A stretch of DNA of 64,000 nucleotides, taken from positions 145,958 to 209,957 of the forward strand of contig JALOON010000049.1 in the NCBI GenBank assembly GCA_025454405.1, given 5' to 3'. Below the pieces are notes generated by a model that was given only the letters and a program-made list of their open reading frames with translations, was not told where the DNA came from and did not search any database. A program made the translations under genes and the position numbers. The number at the start of each line of letters is the position of its first letter. Position 1 is the stretch's first letter. Below are positions 35,753 through 44,932 of the stretch, piece after piece. This stretch comes from Oscillatoriaceae cyanobacterium Prado104. GTDB lineage: Bacteria > Cyanobacteriota > Cyanobacteriia > Cyanobacteriales > Microcoleaceae.

Positions 35753-37432
35753 TTACCAATCATCAATAACTAAAATCCCAAATTTCACCAAATAAAGTAG
35801 AGTTCGATACAAGTATGCTAACTCTTTCTTGTTTTTGACGTAGCGACCGACAATTTCCCCAACGCTGACAGCACCCTTTTGTTCGATCGCCTGCAATATT
35901 TCCACCTGTATTTTAACAGATATTCTCCGCTCCTGACCGAAACTGGTAAACCAAATTGCCTGCAAATGCTGCAAGAGTTCTGGATTAGCACTTGTCCCCA
36001 AACTTAACATCATTTCATTGCTGAAGGTTTGAGTCGAATAGTGTTGCAATACCCGAAACGGATCGTCGCACAGCGGATCGGGCGGCATCCCCGGTTTCAA
36101 ATGAGCGGACTCCGGTGCAGCAAGGCGAATTTCTGCTAATTCCCGCCACAACTGTTCGTAAGCAGCAATTACCACCTTCCAATCGTAAAGCTCCCTCGCT
36201 CTTTGCCTGCCATTTTCCCCCATCCTCTTTCTCATTTCGGGGTTGTTAATTAACTGACACAAAGCGCGAGTGCAGGCATCAATATCAACTGCTGTAGCTA
36301 GAGAAGTGTGACCCATGTAAGTCGGCCAATTCAAACTGTTGTCGAGATAATTTAGTGCTAAATCCAAACAAGCTTCCGGTGGCGGAATCAGAGTCGGAAT
36401 GCGGAAGCCGTCGATTTCGTGGCGGACAGATTCTTTATATCCGTTCCAGTCGGAGACTATTGCCGGCAGTCCGTTCGCCATCGCTTCAATGGGCGTCAGT
36501 CCGAAAGTTTCTTGAATGTTGTCTGACAGCGAGATAAAAATATCGGCAGCCGACCAAATATTAACTCGGATTTCTGGCTTGCGGCCGTCTGCAAAAATGA
36601 CATTTACCGACGGACAAAAGATGCGCGCGCTATTTTTAAAGTCGGGTTCTTCTCTCGGATCTTCAATCCAGCCGGCTTGGATTAAGTGAATTTTTTGCTT
36701 CGTGCGCTGGGCTGCCCGTTCCAAGGCGATGTACATCGGCACCGGATGGGCTTTTGCCGAAAAAGTCAAGCGACCGACGAATAACACAACTATATCTTCT
36801 GAAGCAATTCCCAGTTCTTGCCGCTGTCGATCGCGCGCGCTAAGGGCCTCCACACCCTCTGGAAACGCGCTGCAATCCACTCCGAGGGGAATCACCGGCA
36901 ATTTGACCAAAATTTTCGGTTGACCGCCTGTACGCGACGCTAAATACTCGATCCACGAACCCAGAACTCGTTCTACTGCTGTCTTCACCGCTGCAGAAGT
37001 GCAAATTAGGGCATCCCAAGGTTGCACGGGCGCTGTTACCAAATCGCCGATCGAAGCCATAACGTATTTTGTAGCAATTGTGTGGGTAACGCCGCAAACG
37101 CTGTAGGCCCGCTGGTCGAGAAAGCGGCGCGCCCACACTACCTCCGACAGGGCAGGATCTGGTCGGTAAATTGTGCCCGGTTCGGATAGCAAATCGGGTC
37201 GAGAAGACTGAATCCACCGGACTCTTCGAGGTTTTTGCAGCCAAGGTTGGATGCGCGCGCAAAACTCCTTAAACGTGGCTTCGCTGTCCGCGCAACAGTA
37301 GATAGAATCTGCCGTGCCGTGTTGGACTAAGCTTTTGAGAAATCCTTCTCCGGCTGCATGACGCCCCAAAAGCCTTTTGCCTCCGGTGTCATAACCGTCT
37401 TTACTGTATACAACTGCCGCTGTTGTGTCCAT
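35753..37432 (-). CDS. Glycosyltransferase family 4-like protein with C-terminal extension
   Basis: This 559-residue cytoplasmic protein has an N-terminal segment SKDGYDTGGKRLLGRHAAGEGF. In the middle, VVLFVGRLTFSAKAHP begins the GT-B C-terminal domain, and LSDNIQETFGLTPIEAMANGLPAIVSDW is the E-x7-E-type donor site. About 130 residues follow the GT core and end in a winged-helix-like region (VEILQAIEQKGAVSVGEIVGRY). Retaining GT4 enzymes transfer sugars to lipids, glycans or small molecules; the acceptor is unknown. The start is an ATG at 37432, and no neighbour suggests a pathway. The C-terminal extension is unusual and might regulate the enzyme or mediate partner binding (inference). Confidence 0.85.
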   Translation of the reverse strand: MDTTAAVVYSKDGYDTGGKRLLGRHAAGEGFLKSLVQHGTADSIYCCADSEATFKEFCARIQPWLQKPRRVRWIQSSRPDLLSEPGTIYRPDPALSEVVWARRFLDQRAYSVCGVTHTIATKYVMASIGDLVTAPVQPWDALICTSAAVKTAVERVLGSWIEYLASRTGGQPKILVKLPVIPLGVDCSAFPEGVEALSARDRQRQELGIASEDIVVLFVGRLTFSAKAHPVPMYIALERAAQRTKQKIHLIQAGWIEDPREEPDFKNSARIFCPSVNVIFADGRKPEIRVNIWSAADIFISLSDNIQETFGLTPIEAMANGLPAIVSDWNGYKESVRHEIDGFRIPTLIPPPEACLDLALNYLDNSLNWPTYMGHTSLATAVDIDACTRALCQLINNPEMRKRMGENGRQRARELYDWKVVIAAYEQLWRELAEIRLAAPESAHLKPGMPPDPLCDDPFRVLQHYSTQTFSNEMMLSLGTSANPELLQHLQAIWFTSFGQERRISVKIQVEILQAIEQKGAVSVGEIVGRYVKNKKELAYLYRTLLYLVKFGILVIDDW

Positions 37433-37731
37433 CCCGAGAATTTTACCCTCAAATCGATGCCGGGGTTTGCAGTTGGTAAATAATTACCAAACTCATGCCT
37501 GCAAACAGTTATAGCTTGCGATCGCCCGCACTTAATCTTCATTCGATCGACTGCTTGGGCGATCCAATGTATCTCAGGATATCTTATGAATGCCTGGTTT
37601 CGGATTAAAATATTTGCGGCAAAAGGGGGATGACGGAGAGCGGATTTCATGTTAGTCTAGCCCCCGAGAAAGGCGCAAATCACCTTTCCCATCTGCCATC
37701 CTATCCCGATCCGGAACCATACAGGGGCTGT

Positions 37732-37739
37732 GGTATAAT
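37732..37739 (+). promoter_or_regulatory. Extended -10 promoter element (TGGTATAAT)
   Basis: TGGTATAAT is a consensus extended -10. It lies about 110 bases upstream of the DUF3134 gene. No good -35 box is seen, as expected for an extended -10 promoter. The rest of the gap 37433-37847 holds no gene. Confidence 0.5.
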
Positions 37740-37847
37740 GCCTTAGCCCAAACAAGTCCCAGATTTGGTCGGGTAAATTAAGGGGCAGCCTGTCGGCCAA
37801 GCATTACTCAAACTCGATCGCGTCTTTGTCTTTAAAAACCGACAATC

Positions 37848-38087
37848 ATGTACAATCCTTCTCTGCGTCAAATACCTCGACACCTGCCAGCGGAAGTCAT
37901 TCCATTAAAGCAGCAATCTTCTCTCTTAGATTGGTTGGAATCTACTAATCGCTTATTAGCAAGGGATTCTCAAGAACCAGACTACTTGCACGAAGAAGAA
38001 ATCTCGGAATTGATGGCTGTTGAAGACAGTCCTTACGATGATTTGGAAGATGAGATTGAAGATGACGCAAGTGTCGCTGACGACTAA
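37848..38087 (+). CDS. DUF3134 family small acidic protein
   Basis: This 79-residue protein opens MYNPSLRQIPRHLPAEVIPLKQ (in part) and SSLLDWLEST-RLLARD, followed by an acidic tail (EEEISELM..., DDLEDEIEDD). These are features of DUF3134, found across cyanobacteria. The function is unknown. There is no membrane segment; the strong negative charge at the C-terminus suggests protein or cation binding, which is speculative. A good extended -10 lies upstream. It is followed about 150 bases later by mraY on the same strand. Confidence 0.85.
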   Translation: MYNPSLRQIPRHLPAEVIPLKQQSSLLDWLESTNRLLARDSQEPDYLHEEEISELMAVEDSPYDDLEDEIEDDASVADD

Positions 38088-38243
38088 CTGCGATCGGAGC
38101 GAACCGATGAAGAAAAAGGGAAACAAAAAAACTCAAAAACATCCCGATTTTTCAAGGTTTGACCTGATACTTTAATTATCGTCAATTGCTGATTTTGATT
38201 ATGGTGTGCGGTAATTTTCAACTGGTGTGTGATGAGGAGTGTT

Positions 38244-39359
38244 ATGGACAATTTTTTGGATGAGAAAGTCCCTTTCAGTATGCCTGTTAAACTTACAGGC
38301 AAGAATTTATTTTTGCTGCTGGGTTTGGGGCTCGGAATTGTAGCTATCGGTTTGGATTTAGCAGCGGGTCGATTTTTAGATGCACCTGCATCGCTATTCA
38401 TGCCCCTAGCTATTTGCGCTTCAATTGCAGCGGGGTTGGGCTACATTGTTGTGCCCGTACTCCAGCAATTAAAAGCAGGACAAATAATTCGCGAAGACGG
38501 CCCCCAAGCCCACTTGAAAAAAGCGGGAACGCCGACGATGGGAGGAGTGTTTTTTGTGCCGGCAGGGGTCGCAGTCGCTTTGCTGTGGTCGAATTTTAAT
38601 TCAGATGTTATTGCTGTATCGGCTTTAACTTTAGCTTACGGTTTTATCGGTTGGCTTGATGACTGGCAAATCCTCCGCCGCAAGTCGAATAAAGGTATTT
38701 CGCCCCGGATGAAATTGGCTTTGCAAATCTTGTTTGCAGCAATGTTTTGTATCTGGTTGATGTTCCACCAGCCAGCTATTTCTACAAACGTTGCTTTGCC
38801 TTTCGGTTGGGTATTGCCTTTGGGTTTGTTGTTCTGGCCTTTAGCGGGTTTTGTACTGGTAGCTGAAAGCAATGCTACTAATCTTACCGATGGTATTGAT
38901 GGGTTGATGGGCGGTTTGGGTGCGATCGCGCTTTTGGGATTGGGCGCATCTGTAGCTTCAACTTCGCCGGAATTAATGATATTTTGTGCTTGCATCAGTG
39001 GCAGTTGTTTCGGTTTCTTGACTCACAACCGCAATCCGGCCAGGGTGTTTATGGGAGATACGGGTGCCTTGGCATTGGGAGGTGCTTTGGGTGCGGTAGC
39101 TTTATTAACTAATAGCCTTTGGATATTATTAATACTCAGCGGTATTTTCTTTATTGAAACGCTGTCGGTAATCGCCCAAGTCGGTTATTACAAAGCTACA
39201 AAAGGACCGGATGGTATCGGCAAGCGCTTGTTAAAAATGGCCCCGTTACACCATCATTTAGAACTGTGCGGCTGGCTGGAAACTCAAGTTGTTGGCATTT
39301 TTTACCTAACTAATGGGGTGTTAGTGTTAATGAGTCTGATGTTGACCAGTTCGAGTTAA
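38244..39359 (+). CDS. mraY: Phospho-N-acetylmuramoyl-pentapeptide transferase
   Basis: MraY makes lipid I by moving phospho-MurNAc-pentapeptide to undecaprenyl phosphate in the plasma membrane. The protein has about 371 residues and ten hydrophobic segments. It shows KKAGTPTMGGV, the catalytic-site signature NLTDGIDGL, FMGDTGALALGG and the HHHLELCGW motif near the end. I chose the ATG at 38244 because GAGGAG (38234-38239) lies just 4 bases ahead. GTG and ATG codons at 38229-38232 overlap that ribosome site and are less likely. The N-terminal residues before the first helix are of cyanobacterial length. A hairpin follows the gene. Confidence 0.95.
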   Translation: MDNFLDEKVPFSMPVKLTGKNLFLLLGLGLGIVAIGLDLAAGRFLDAPASLFMPLAICASIAAGLGYIVVPVLQQLKAGQIIREDGPQAHLKKAGTPTMGGVFFVPAGVAVALLWSNFNSDVIAVSALTLAYGFIGWLDDWQILRRKSNKGISPRMKLALQILFAAMFCIWLMFHQPAISTNVALPFGWVLPLGLLFWPLAGFVLVAESNATNLTDGIDGLMGGLGAIALLGLGASVASTSPELMIFCACISGSCFGFLTHNRNPARVFMGDTGALALGGALGAVALLTNSLWILLILSGIFFIETLSVIAQVGYYKATKGPDGIGKRLLKMAPLHHHLELCGWLETQVVGIFYLTNGVLVLMSLMLTSSS

Positions 39360-39427
39360 CAGCAGTTCGATCGCGGATTTCACAGCAAGATACAACTAAC
39401 TGATTTTTCTGTCAGGTTTAAAGACAA

Positions 39428-39480
39428 TTAAGATGCCTGTTTCGCAGCAATTAAATGATGTTGTGAAGCGGGCATCTTAA
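39428..39480 (+). terminator. Hairpin after mraY, possible terminator
   Basis: TTAAGATGCC at 39428-39437 pairs with GGCATCTTAA at 39471-39480, and pairing continues inward with G-U pairs. A short TTTT follows at about 39484. It could terminate mraY. Confidence 0.55.
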
Positions 39481-39484
39481 TCGA

Positions 39485-39568
39485 TTTTAGATTTTGGATT
39501 TTAGATTTTAGATTTTAGATTGGAGATTGGAGATTGGGGATTGGAGATTGGAGATTGGAGATTTGGGA
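39485..39568. repeat. Heptamer repeats (TAGATTT and GGAGATT)
   Basis: Tandem AGATTTT and then GGAGATT heptamers fill this stretch. The same words occur at 56107-56136, 50902-50920 and 57040-57068. Confidence 0.8.
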
Positions 39569-39700
39569 GAATTTTTCCTTCTTCCTTCTTCCTTCTTCCT
39601 TCTTTGGTCGGACGAATGACTCAGTTCATACGGATAATTCATCCGTGTATCCGTGTTATCCGTGTCGTGCCTTCCTTCTTCCTTCACAAAACTTAACGCT

Positions 39701-40408
39701 ATGGAACTCAAACAAAGCAAGCGGAATTTTTGGATAATTGGTTCATCGGCCGCCCTGCTGTTGCTAGCGGCTAGTTCAGTTTTTTACTGGAAACTTGTCA
39801 GACTCGGTTATGCTGTTCCCATTCCTTATATTTTAGATGTTTTCTGTTTGAATAACTGTGCGGTTGACAGTGTAATTGTTTTGCATTCTCAATTGCCACC
39901 AGATAATTTATTAAATTACGATCGCCCTTTAACCCAAATTTTAGGCGCGCCCGATAAGCTAGATAAAACGAGGATTTCCATCTTGGTGGAAAAGTCTAAA
40001 CATAAATTAACTGTATATGCCGACAAACAGCCGGTTAAATCTTATCCTGTAGTATTTGGCGGCAACCCCATAGGCGATAAATTAAAGGAAGGAGATTTGC
40101 GAACGCCGGAAGGAATCTTTACAGTCAAAGACATTTACCCTCACGATACTTGGTCGAAGTTTATCTGGCTGGATTATCCGACTAAACAATCTTGGCGCAA
40201 ACATATTAAAGCCAAACAAGCAGGTACAATTTCATGGCAAGATAGTGTGGGCAGCGAAATCGGAATTCACGGGGTGCCGGCTAATTCGCAGAAGTTGATT
40301 AAAGAGCGATCGAACTGGACTTTGGGCTGCGTTTCGCTGGAAAATCAGGATGTTGATGAGTTGTATCAGTTCGTGCAAAAAGGAACGGCTGTCGAAATTA
40401 TTCCGTAA
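39701..40408 (+). CDS. L,D-transpeptidase (YkuD), membrane-anchored
   Basis: This protein of 235 residues has one N-terminal membrane helix (FWIIGSSAALLLLAASSVFYW, in part) and an extracytoplasmic YkuD domain. The domain starts ISILVEKSKHKLTVYADKQPV and contains the catalytic motif GIHGVP followed later by RSNWTLGCVSL (nucleophile Cys in the S/T-x-GC-V motif). Such enzymes make 3-3 cross-links in peptidoglycan or attach proteins to it; the precise reaction is not evident. The ATG at 39701 is preferred; a GTG at 39653 would add residues from repeat-like sequence. It lies downstream of mraY but is separated by repeats. Confidence 0.9.
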   Translation: MELKQSKRNFWIIGSSAALLLLAASSVFYWKLVRLGYAVPIPYILDVFCLNNCAVDSVIVLHSQLPPDNLLNYDRPLTQILGAPDKLDKTRISILVEKSKHKLTVYADKQPVKSYPVVFGGNPIGDKLKEGDLRTPEGIFTVKDIYPHDTWSKFIWLDYPTKQSWRKHIKAKQAGTISWQDSVGSEIGIHGVPANSQKLIKERSNWTLGCVSLENQDVDELYQFVQKGTAVEIIP

Positions 40409-40871
40409 GTTAAAGGACGGACTGTGGTGCGAGATCCATTTTCTGCCCCTTACCATAAAACTTGCAATTTGTCAAATTTCGCTCTTTTTGCGTTATAATT
40501 CTTATCTTCTTAGCAGAAAGCAAAATCCGTTTTTTGCATCATAGATTTGGTTTTTTGCATTTCCAGAGTTCGGTTATTTAAGGAATTTAAAGGGTTTGCG
40601 TCTGCAACAGCAAAATTTAGTTATAGTAATAGCAAATTATAGAGAATCTTAGCACACTTACGAAAATTACACAATACGCTCAAACAACGCAAACACGTCG
40701 AATAATTGAGAATGGTGTCAATAATTTGGGCTCGATCGAGATTTCCTGAAGATTGGGGAGGCCCCCATTAGATAGAAAATTTCAAACAAAATCGTTTTTT
40801 AGATTGGATTTGTTTATCAAACGGACTGCGCGGGGATTCCCCTTACAAAACAGGTTTGCGAAAGGTGAATC
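40409..40871. other. Intergenic, no gene recognised
   Basis: This is an AT-rich gap between the L,D-transpeptidase and GT2 genes. No RNA gene or strong hairpin was seen. AAAGGTGA before the ATG at 40872 serves as ribosome site for the next gene. Confidence 0.45.
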
Positions 40872-41831
40872 ATGAATGATAATTTTTTACCGATGGTTTC
40901 GGTGGTGGTGCCTGTTTTTAACGGCGAGATGGATTTGCCGGAGTTAATTGAATGTTTGCGATCGCAAACTTATCCCCCAAACAGAGTAGAATATCTTTTG
41001 GTAGATAACAACAGTCGCGATCGCACTTCAACTATCCTCGAAACAGCAGCCAAATCTTCCAACCAAGAGGGGTTGACTCAAATCAACATTCGCAATCTCA
41101 CTGAAAATCAAATTCAAAGTTCCTACGCCGCCCGCAATCAAGGTATTCGCACCTCGCAAGGCGAAATTATCGCTTTTACGGATGCAGATTGTCGCCCCGA
41201 ACCTCAATGGTTGGAAAATTTAGTTAAACCCTTCGGTGACTTAGAAATCGGAATTACTGCCGGAGAAATCCTTGCCCTTCCCGGTAAAACTATCTTAGAA
41301 AAACACGCCGATCGCGAACATACTTTATCTCAAAAACATACTCTAAATCACCCTTTTTGTCCCTACGGTCAAACTGCAAATTTAGCCGTCCGCCGCCTTG
41401 TTTTGCAGCAAATTGGTTTGTTTCGCCCGTACCTTACGAGTGGCGGTGATGCGGATTTGTGCTGGCGGGTTTTGCAGCAAACTCCATACAAAATATTTTT
41501 TGCTGAAAATGCGATCGTCCGCCACCGCCACCGCTCTACAATGAAACAGTTACAAATTCAATGGTATCGCTACGGCGAGTCAAATCAATATTTGCACGAA
41601 CTCCACGGTGTCGATTTGATGCGAGAATTGACTGTTCGGGAATATTGTTATCGCTTGGTTAGGTGGTTGTTGAAGGAGTTGCCTGTTGCTGCTGTTAAAA
41701 GCGCGATCGGTAAAGCAGAATTGGTAGATTTGTTGAGTACGCCGATCGGTCTTTTTAATGCGCGATCGAGGTCGATCGGGCAGCGACAAGCTAAACTTCC
41801 CGCAGCAGCTTGGGAAATTGCACAGTTTTAA
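40872..41831 (+). CDS. Glycosyltransferase family 2
   Basis: This 319-residue GT-A fold enzyme opens VSVVVPVFNGEMDLPELIECL, given in part, as in all GT2 proteins. It has LLVDNNSRDRT (nucleotide site), ITFTDADCRPEP-like IAFTDADCRPEPQWL (the DxD metal site) and SGGDADLCWRVL (catalytic-base ED-like motif). The C-terminal third has HRHRSTMKQLQIQWYRYG, common in membrane-associated GT2 enzymes, but no clear membrane helix. It probably adds a sugar to an exopolysaccharide or lipid acceptor; the substrate is unknown. The ATG has AAAGGTGA 8 bases upstream. Confidence 0.9.
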   Translation: MNDNFLPMVSVVVPVFNGEMDLPELIECLRSQTYPPNRVEYLLVDNNSRDRTSTILETAAKSSNQEGLTQINIRNLTENQIQSSYAARNQGIRTSQGEIIAFTDADCRPEPQWLENLVKPFGDLEIGITAGEILALPGKTILEKHADREHTLSQKHTLNHPFCPYGQTANLAVRRLVLQQIGLFRPYLTSGGDADLCWRVLQQTPYKIFFAENAIVRHRHRSTMKQLQIQWYRYGESNQYLHELHGVDLMRELTVREYCYRLVRWLLKELPVAAVKSAIGKAELVDLLSTPIGLFNARSRSIGQRQAKLPAAAWEIAQF

Positions 41832-42031
41832 TTTGGGCAATTTTAATTTTGGCAATAACTCTAGCGTGCATCTTCGATACCTGAAGAGCATAAATTAACT
41901 AAGCATTAACACTTACAATCTTCGTTGGCATCTGATAAGTATAGTTTATCTGTGTATAAGTATGCTGGATAAGGAAATATGAGAATTTCCTGTAATCCTT
42001 AATATAAAATTAATAAGTCTACTGGGAAGCG

Positions 42032-42068
42032 CTGGGTTTGCAACCAGAAACTCGCAGGCAGAACCCAG
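42032..42068 (+). promoter_or_regulatory. Inverted repeat in the ndhF3 leader
   Basis: CTGGGTT at 42032-42038 is complementary to AACCCAG at 42062-42068, about 95 bases before ndhF3. It could be a leader hairpin or a repeat. No convincing NdhR/CcmR (LysR-type) site was found in the gap 41832-42161. Confidence 0.35.
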
Positions 42069-42161
42069 AGTTTTCTAGCTTCTGCCGAGTGCCTCAGCCG
42101 TTTCGCGATCGAGATTATTCTCAGATTTTTAAATTTTTGTAATTTTTACAGGTTAATGCCA

Positions 42162-44021
42162 ATGGCTCAAATTTTACTCCAGACCGTTTGGTTCATACCT
42201 TGCTATCCGCTGATCGGCGGTATTCTGTCGCTGCTGTGGCTGCCGGCAATCACTCGCCGCACGGGACCGAGACCGGCGGGTTACGTGAACGCGATCTTAA
42301 CATTCTTCGCTTTCGCTCACGGCGCGCTCGCCCTGACAGCTATTTGGAACCAACCGGCACAACAGCAGTTGATTCCCTGGCTGAAGGTAGCGGGTTTGGA
42401 CCTCACCATTCCTGTAGAAATCTCTGCTGTCACTGTCGGGGCAACAGTTTTAGTTACCGGATTGAACCTTCTGGCGCAGATTTATGCAGTCGGCTACATG
42501 GAAATGGACTGGGGCTGGGCGAGGTTCTTTTCGCTGTTGGGGCTGTTTGAAGCGGGGATGTGCGGCTTGGTACTGTGCAATTCCCTGTTCTTCAGCTACA
42601 TGATTTTGGAAGTTCTCACTTTGGGAACTTACTTGCTAATCGGGTTGTGGTTCAACCAGTCTCTGGTGGTGACGGGGGCCCGCGATGCTTTCTTGACCAA
42701 ACGGGTGGGCGACTTGTTCTTGTTGATGGGTGTGGTGGCAATTCTGCCGCTGGCCGGAACTTGGAATTTTGACGAGTTGGCGGTGTGGGCAAAGACGGCA
42801 AACCTCGACCCTACAGTCGCGACGCTGTTGAGTTTGGCTTTGATTGCCGGGCCGATGGGCAAATGCGCCCAGTTTCCCTTGCACCTGTGGCTGGATGAGG
42901 CGATGGAAGGTCCTTTGCCGGCCACGATTTTGCGGAATACGGTGGTTGTGGAAACTGGCGCTTGGATTTTGATTAAGTTGCAGCCGGTAATTGCTTTGTC
43001 GCCTGTGGGAATTAAGACAACAATTATTGTGGGTGCGGCAACGGCGGTGGGCGCTTCTTTAATTGCGATCGCCCAAATTGATATCAAGCGCACGCTTTCT
43101 TATATTGTCAGTGCTTACATGGGCTTGGTATTTGTTGCCGTTGGTACGGGACAACTTCAAACGGCTTTGACATTAGTATTTGCCTATTCTTTGGGAATGG
43201 CTTTGCTGGTGATGAGTATCGGTTCGGTAGTTTGGAACAGCATCACTCAAGATGTTCGGGCTCTCGGCGGTTTGTGGTCGAAACGACCGATATCGGGAAT
43301 ATCGTTTCTTGTCGGCGCTGCGGGAATAGTTGGACTGCCACCTTTTGGCTGTTTTTGGGCTTTGTCAGAAATGGCTGGCGGGTTGGCTAAAGATCGCCCT
43401 TTCCTGTTAGGAATTGTGCTGTTTGTTAACGGTGTTACTGCTTTTGGTTTGGTGCGGGTTTTCGGTTTGGTTTTCGGCGGCAAACCGAAGCAAATGACAG
43501 AACGATCGCCCGAAGTTCACTGGCCGATGATCGTGCCAATGATGGTGTTAATGGGATTTACTTTGCACGTCCCGCACTTGCTTTCTGCATGGCAACTTTT
43601 GCCTCTAGCAACTTTAAATTATACGGCGTCTGGACTGTTGGTTTTGTCAACGGCGATCGGAATTGGTGCCGGGGCATTTATTTACCTCAATGAAAAGTGG
43701 GAGAAACCCGTGCGCATCGGTTCTCAAGCCGTGCAAGATTTCTTTGCTTACGACTTTTACACTGCAAAACTTTACCGGGTGACAATTATTTTTGCCGTCG
43801 GTTTGGTTTCTCAAGTCATTTCCTGGGTCGATCGCAATATTGTTGATGGATTCGTAAATCTTGTAGGTTTGGCAACCGTTTTCGGCGGGCAAAGTCTCAA
43901 GTACAACGTTAGCGGACAAACTCAGTTTTACGCCCTGACAATTCTGTTGGGAGTTGCGCTTTTGGGACTGCTCGTAAGCTGGCCTCTGCTGGTTCGCCTG
44001 TCGCTGATCGTTGGTGGGTAA
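42162..44021 (+). CDS. ndhF3: NDH-1 subunit NdhF3 of the CO2-uptake complex
   Basis: This is the large antiporter-like membrane subunit of about 619 residues that couples ferredoxin-driven proton pumping to CO2 hydration in the thylakoid NDH-1MS complex. About 16 hydrophobic helices can be seen. Family marks are WFIPCYPLIGGILSLLW near the N-terminus, GYMEMDWGWARFFSLL, FNQSLVVTGARDAFLTKRVGDL, KCAQFPLHLWLDEAMEGPLPATI and IAQIDIKRTLSY. The nearby ndhD3 and cupA genes and the short C-terminus mark it as the CO2-uptake paralogue F3, not the respiratory NdhF1. ATG at 42156 is an alternative start; 42162 (MAQILLQT) fits homologues better. Confidence 0.93.
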   Translation: MAQILLQTVWFIPCYPLIGGILSLLWLPAITRRTGPRPAGYVNAILTFFAFAHGALALTAIWNQPAQQQLIPWLKVAGLDLTIPVEISAVTVGATVLVTGLNLLAQIYAVGYMEMDWGWARFFSLLGLFEAGMCGLVLCNSLFFSYMILEVLTLGTYLLIGLWFNQSLVVTGARDAFLTKRVGDLFLLMGVVAILPLAGTWNFDELAVWAKTANLDPTVATLLSLALIAGPMGKCAQFPLHLWLDEAMEGPLPATILRNTVVVETGAWILIKLQPVIALSPVGIKTTIIVGAATAVGASLIAIAQIDIKRTLSYIVSAYMGLVFVAVGTGQLQTALTLVFAYSLGMALLVMSIGSVVWNSITQDVRALGGLWSKRPISGISFLVGAAGIVGLPPFGCFWALSEMAGGLAKDRPFLLGIVLFVNGVTAFGLVRVFGLVFGGKPKQMTERSPEVHWPMIVPMMVLMGFTLHVPHLLSAWQLLPLATLNYTASGLLVLSTAIGIGAGAFIYLNEKWEKPVRIGSQAVQDFFAYDFYTAKLYRVTIIFAVGLVSQVISWVDRNIVDGFVNLVGLATVFGGQSLKYNVSGQTQFYALTILLGVALLGLLVSWPLLVRLSLIVGG

Positions 44022-44125
44022 AGAAATATAAAGCTGAAGGTTTTAGATGACAATTTTAATCTAAAATCATCGAGCAACGAAGTCTTTAATAAAGATTTCA
44101 CAATCCCATCAATCGGGTAACATAC

Positions 44126-44845
44126 ATGAACCAAAATGACAGACAAATAAATCTCTCCCGACGCAATTCCCTCAAATTCGTTGCAGGAGCGATCGGTACA
44201 GGAATACTAGCAGCAAGATTGGGCGCTGATGCGGCTGCACCCGCACCCGCGATCGCTCAAAATGAATTAACTCCCGATGCGGCGCTGCAAAAGTTAATGG
44301 ACGGGAACAAGCGATTTGTTGACAGAAAACGCCAAAGTCCCAACCAAGACTTACCCCGCCTCGTCGAAGTTGCCAAAGCTCAAAAACCTTTTGCTGCGAT
44401 TCTAGGTTGCGCGGATTCCCGCTTTCCTTCCGAGATTATTTTCGATCAAGGATTGGGAGATTTATTTGTCTGTCGCGTGGCGGGAAATGTAGCTACTCCA
44501 GAAGAAATTGGCAGCCTGGAATTTGGCACACTGGTATTGGGAGCAAAAGTGCTGGTGGTGATCGGGCACAAAAGGTGTGGTGCGGTAGATGCAACTATCA
44601 AAGGCGCTCAAGTTCCCGGTCAAATTGGCAGTTTGCTCGACGCAATTAAGCCTGCTGTAGAAAGCTCGAAAGACCAAGCGGGCGATCGACTAGAAAATGC
44701 CTGTAAAGCTAATATTGTGCTGCAAGCTAAAAAGTTGAAAGAATCTCCAGTGATCTCTAAGTTAATTCAAGAGGATAAACTGAAAGTGGTTGGAGGCTAT
44801 TACGATTTAGATACGGGTGCAGTCAATATTCTGGTTGAGTCGTAA
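44126..44845 (+). CDS. Beta-carbonic anhydrase with twin-arginine signal
   Basis: This 239-residue beta-class carbonic anhydrase interconverts CO2 and bicarbonate. All zinc-site residues are present: C95 with the D97/R99 pair in CADSR, H148 and C151 in GHKRC. The N-terminus reads SRRNSLKF (Arg 12-13) followed by a hydrophobic stretch to about 32 and an Ala/Pro-rich region ending PAIAQ. That is a Tat export signal, so the enzyme should fold in the cytoplasm and work in the periplasm or thylakoid lumen. The gene lies 104 bases after ndhF3 and 87 before ndhD3 on the same strand, which strongly suggests a role with the CO2-uptake NDH-1 complex. That placement is unlike the usual ndhF3-ndhD3-cupA order that I know. 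Confidence 0.93.
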   Translation: MNQNDRQINLSRRNSLKFVAGAIGTGILAARLGADAAAPAPAIAQNELTPDAALQKLMDGNKRFVDRKRQSPNQDLPRLVEVAKAQKPFAAILGCADSRFPSEIIFDQGLGDLFVCRVAGNVATPEEIGSLEFGTLVLGAKVLVVIGHKRCGAVDATIKGAQVPGQIGSLLDAIKPAVESSKDQAGDRLENACKANIVLQAKKLKESPVISKLIQEDKLKVVGGYYDLDTGAVNILVES

Positions 44846-44874
44846 ACAGTTGACAGCGAAGTTGTCACGCAATT

Positions 44875-44929
44875 TAAGATTGATAAATTGGGGTAATTTA
44901 ATAACTTAAATCTCAAATTATCAATCTTA
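44875..44929 (+). promoter_or_regulatory. 16-bp hairpin immediately before ndhD3
   Basis: TAAGATTGATAAATTG (44875-44890) pairs, with one mismatch, with CAAATTATCAATCTTA (44914-44929). The loop is 23 bases. The right arm ends 3 bases before the ATG at 44933, so the fold would cover the ribosome-binding region. It may control translation, or may be a weak attenuator after the anhydrase gene. Confidence 0.55.
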
Positions 44930-44932
44930 CCA

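Noticed and set aside
37660..37847. Possible tRNA or small RNA near the TATAAT at 37734
   Set aside because: No cloverleaf or T-loop GGTTCRA-type sequence is present; the simplest reading is a promoter for the DUF3134 gene.
41832..42161. NdhR/CcmR binding site before ndhF3
   Set aside because: No convincing LysR-type inverted motif could be picked out by eye; only a CTGGGTT/AACCCAG inverted repeat is clear.
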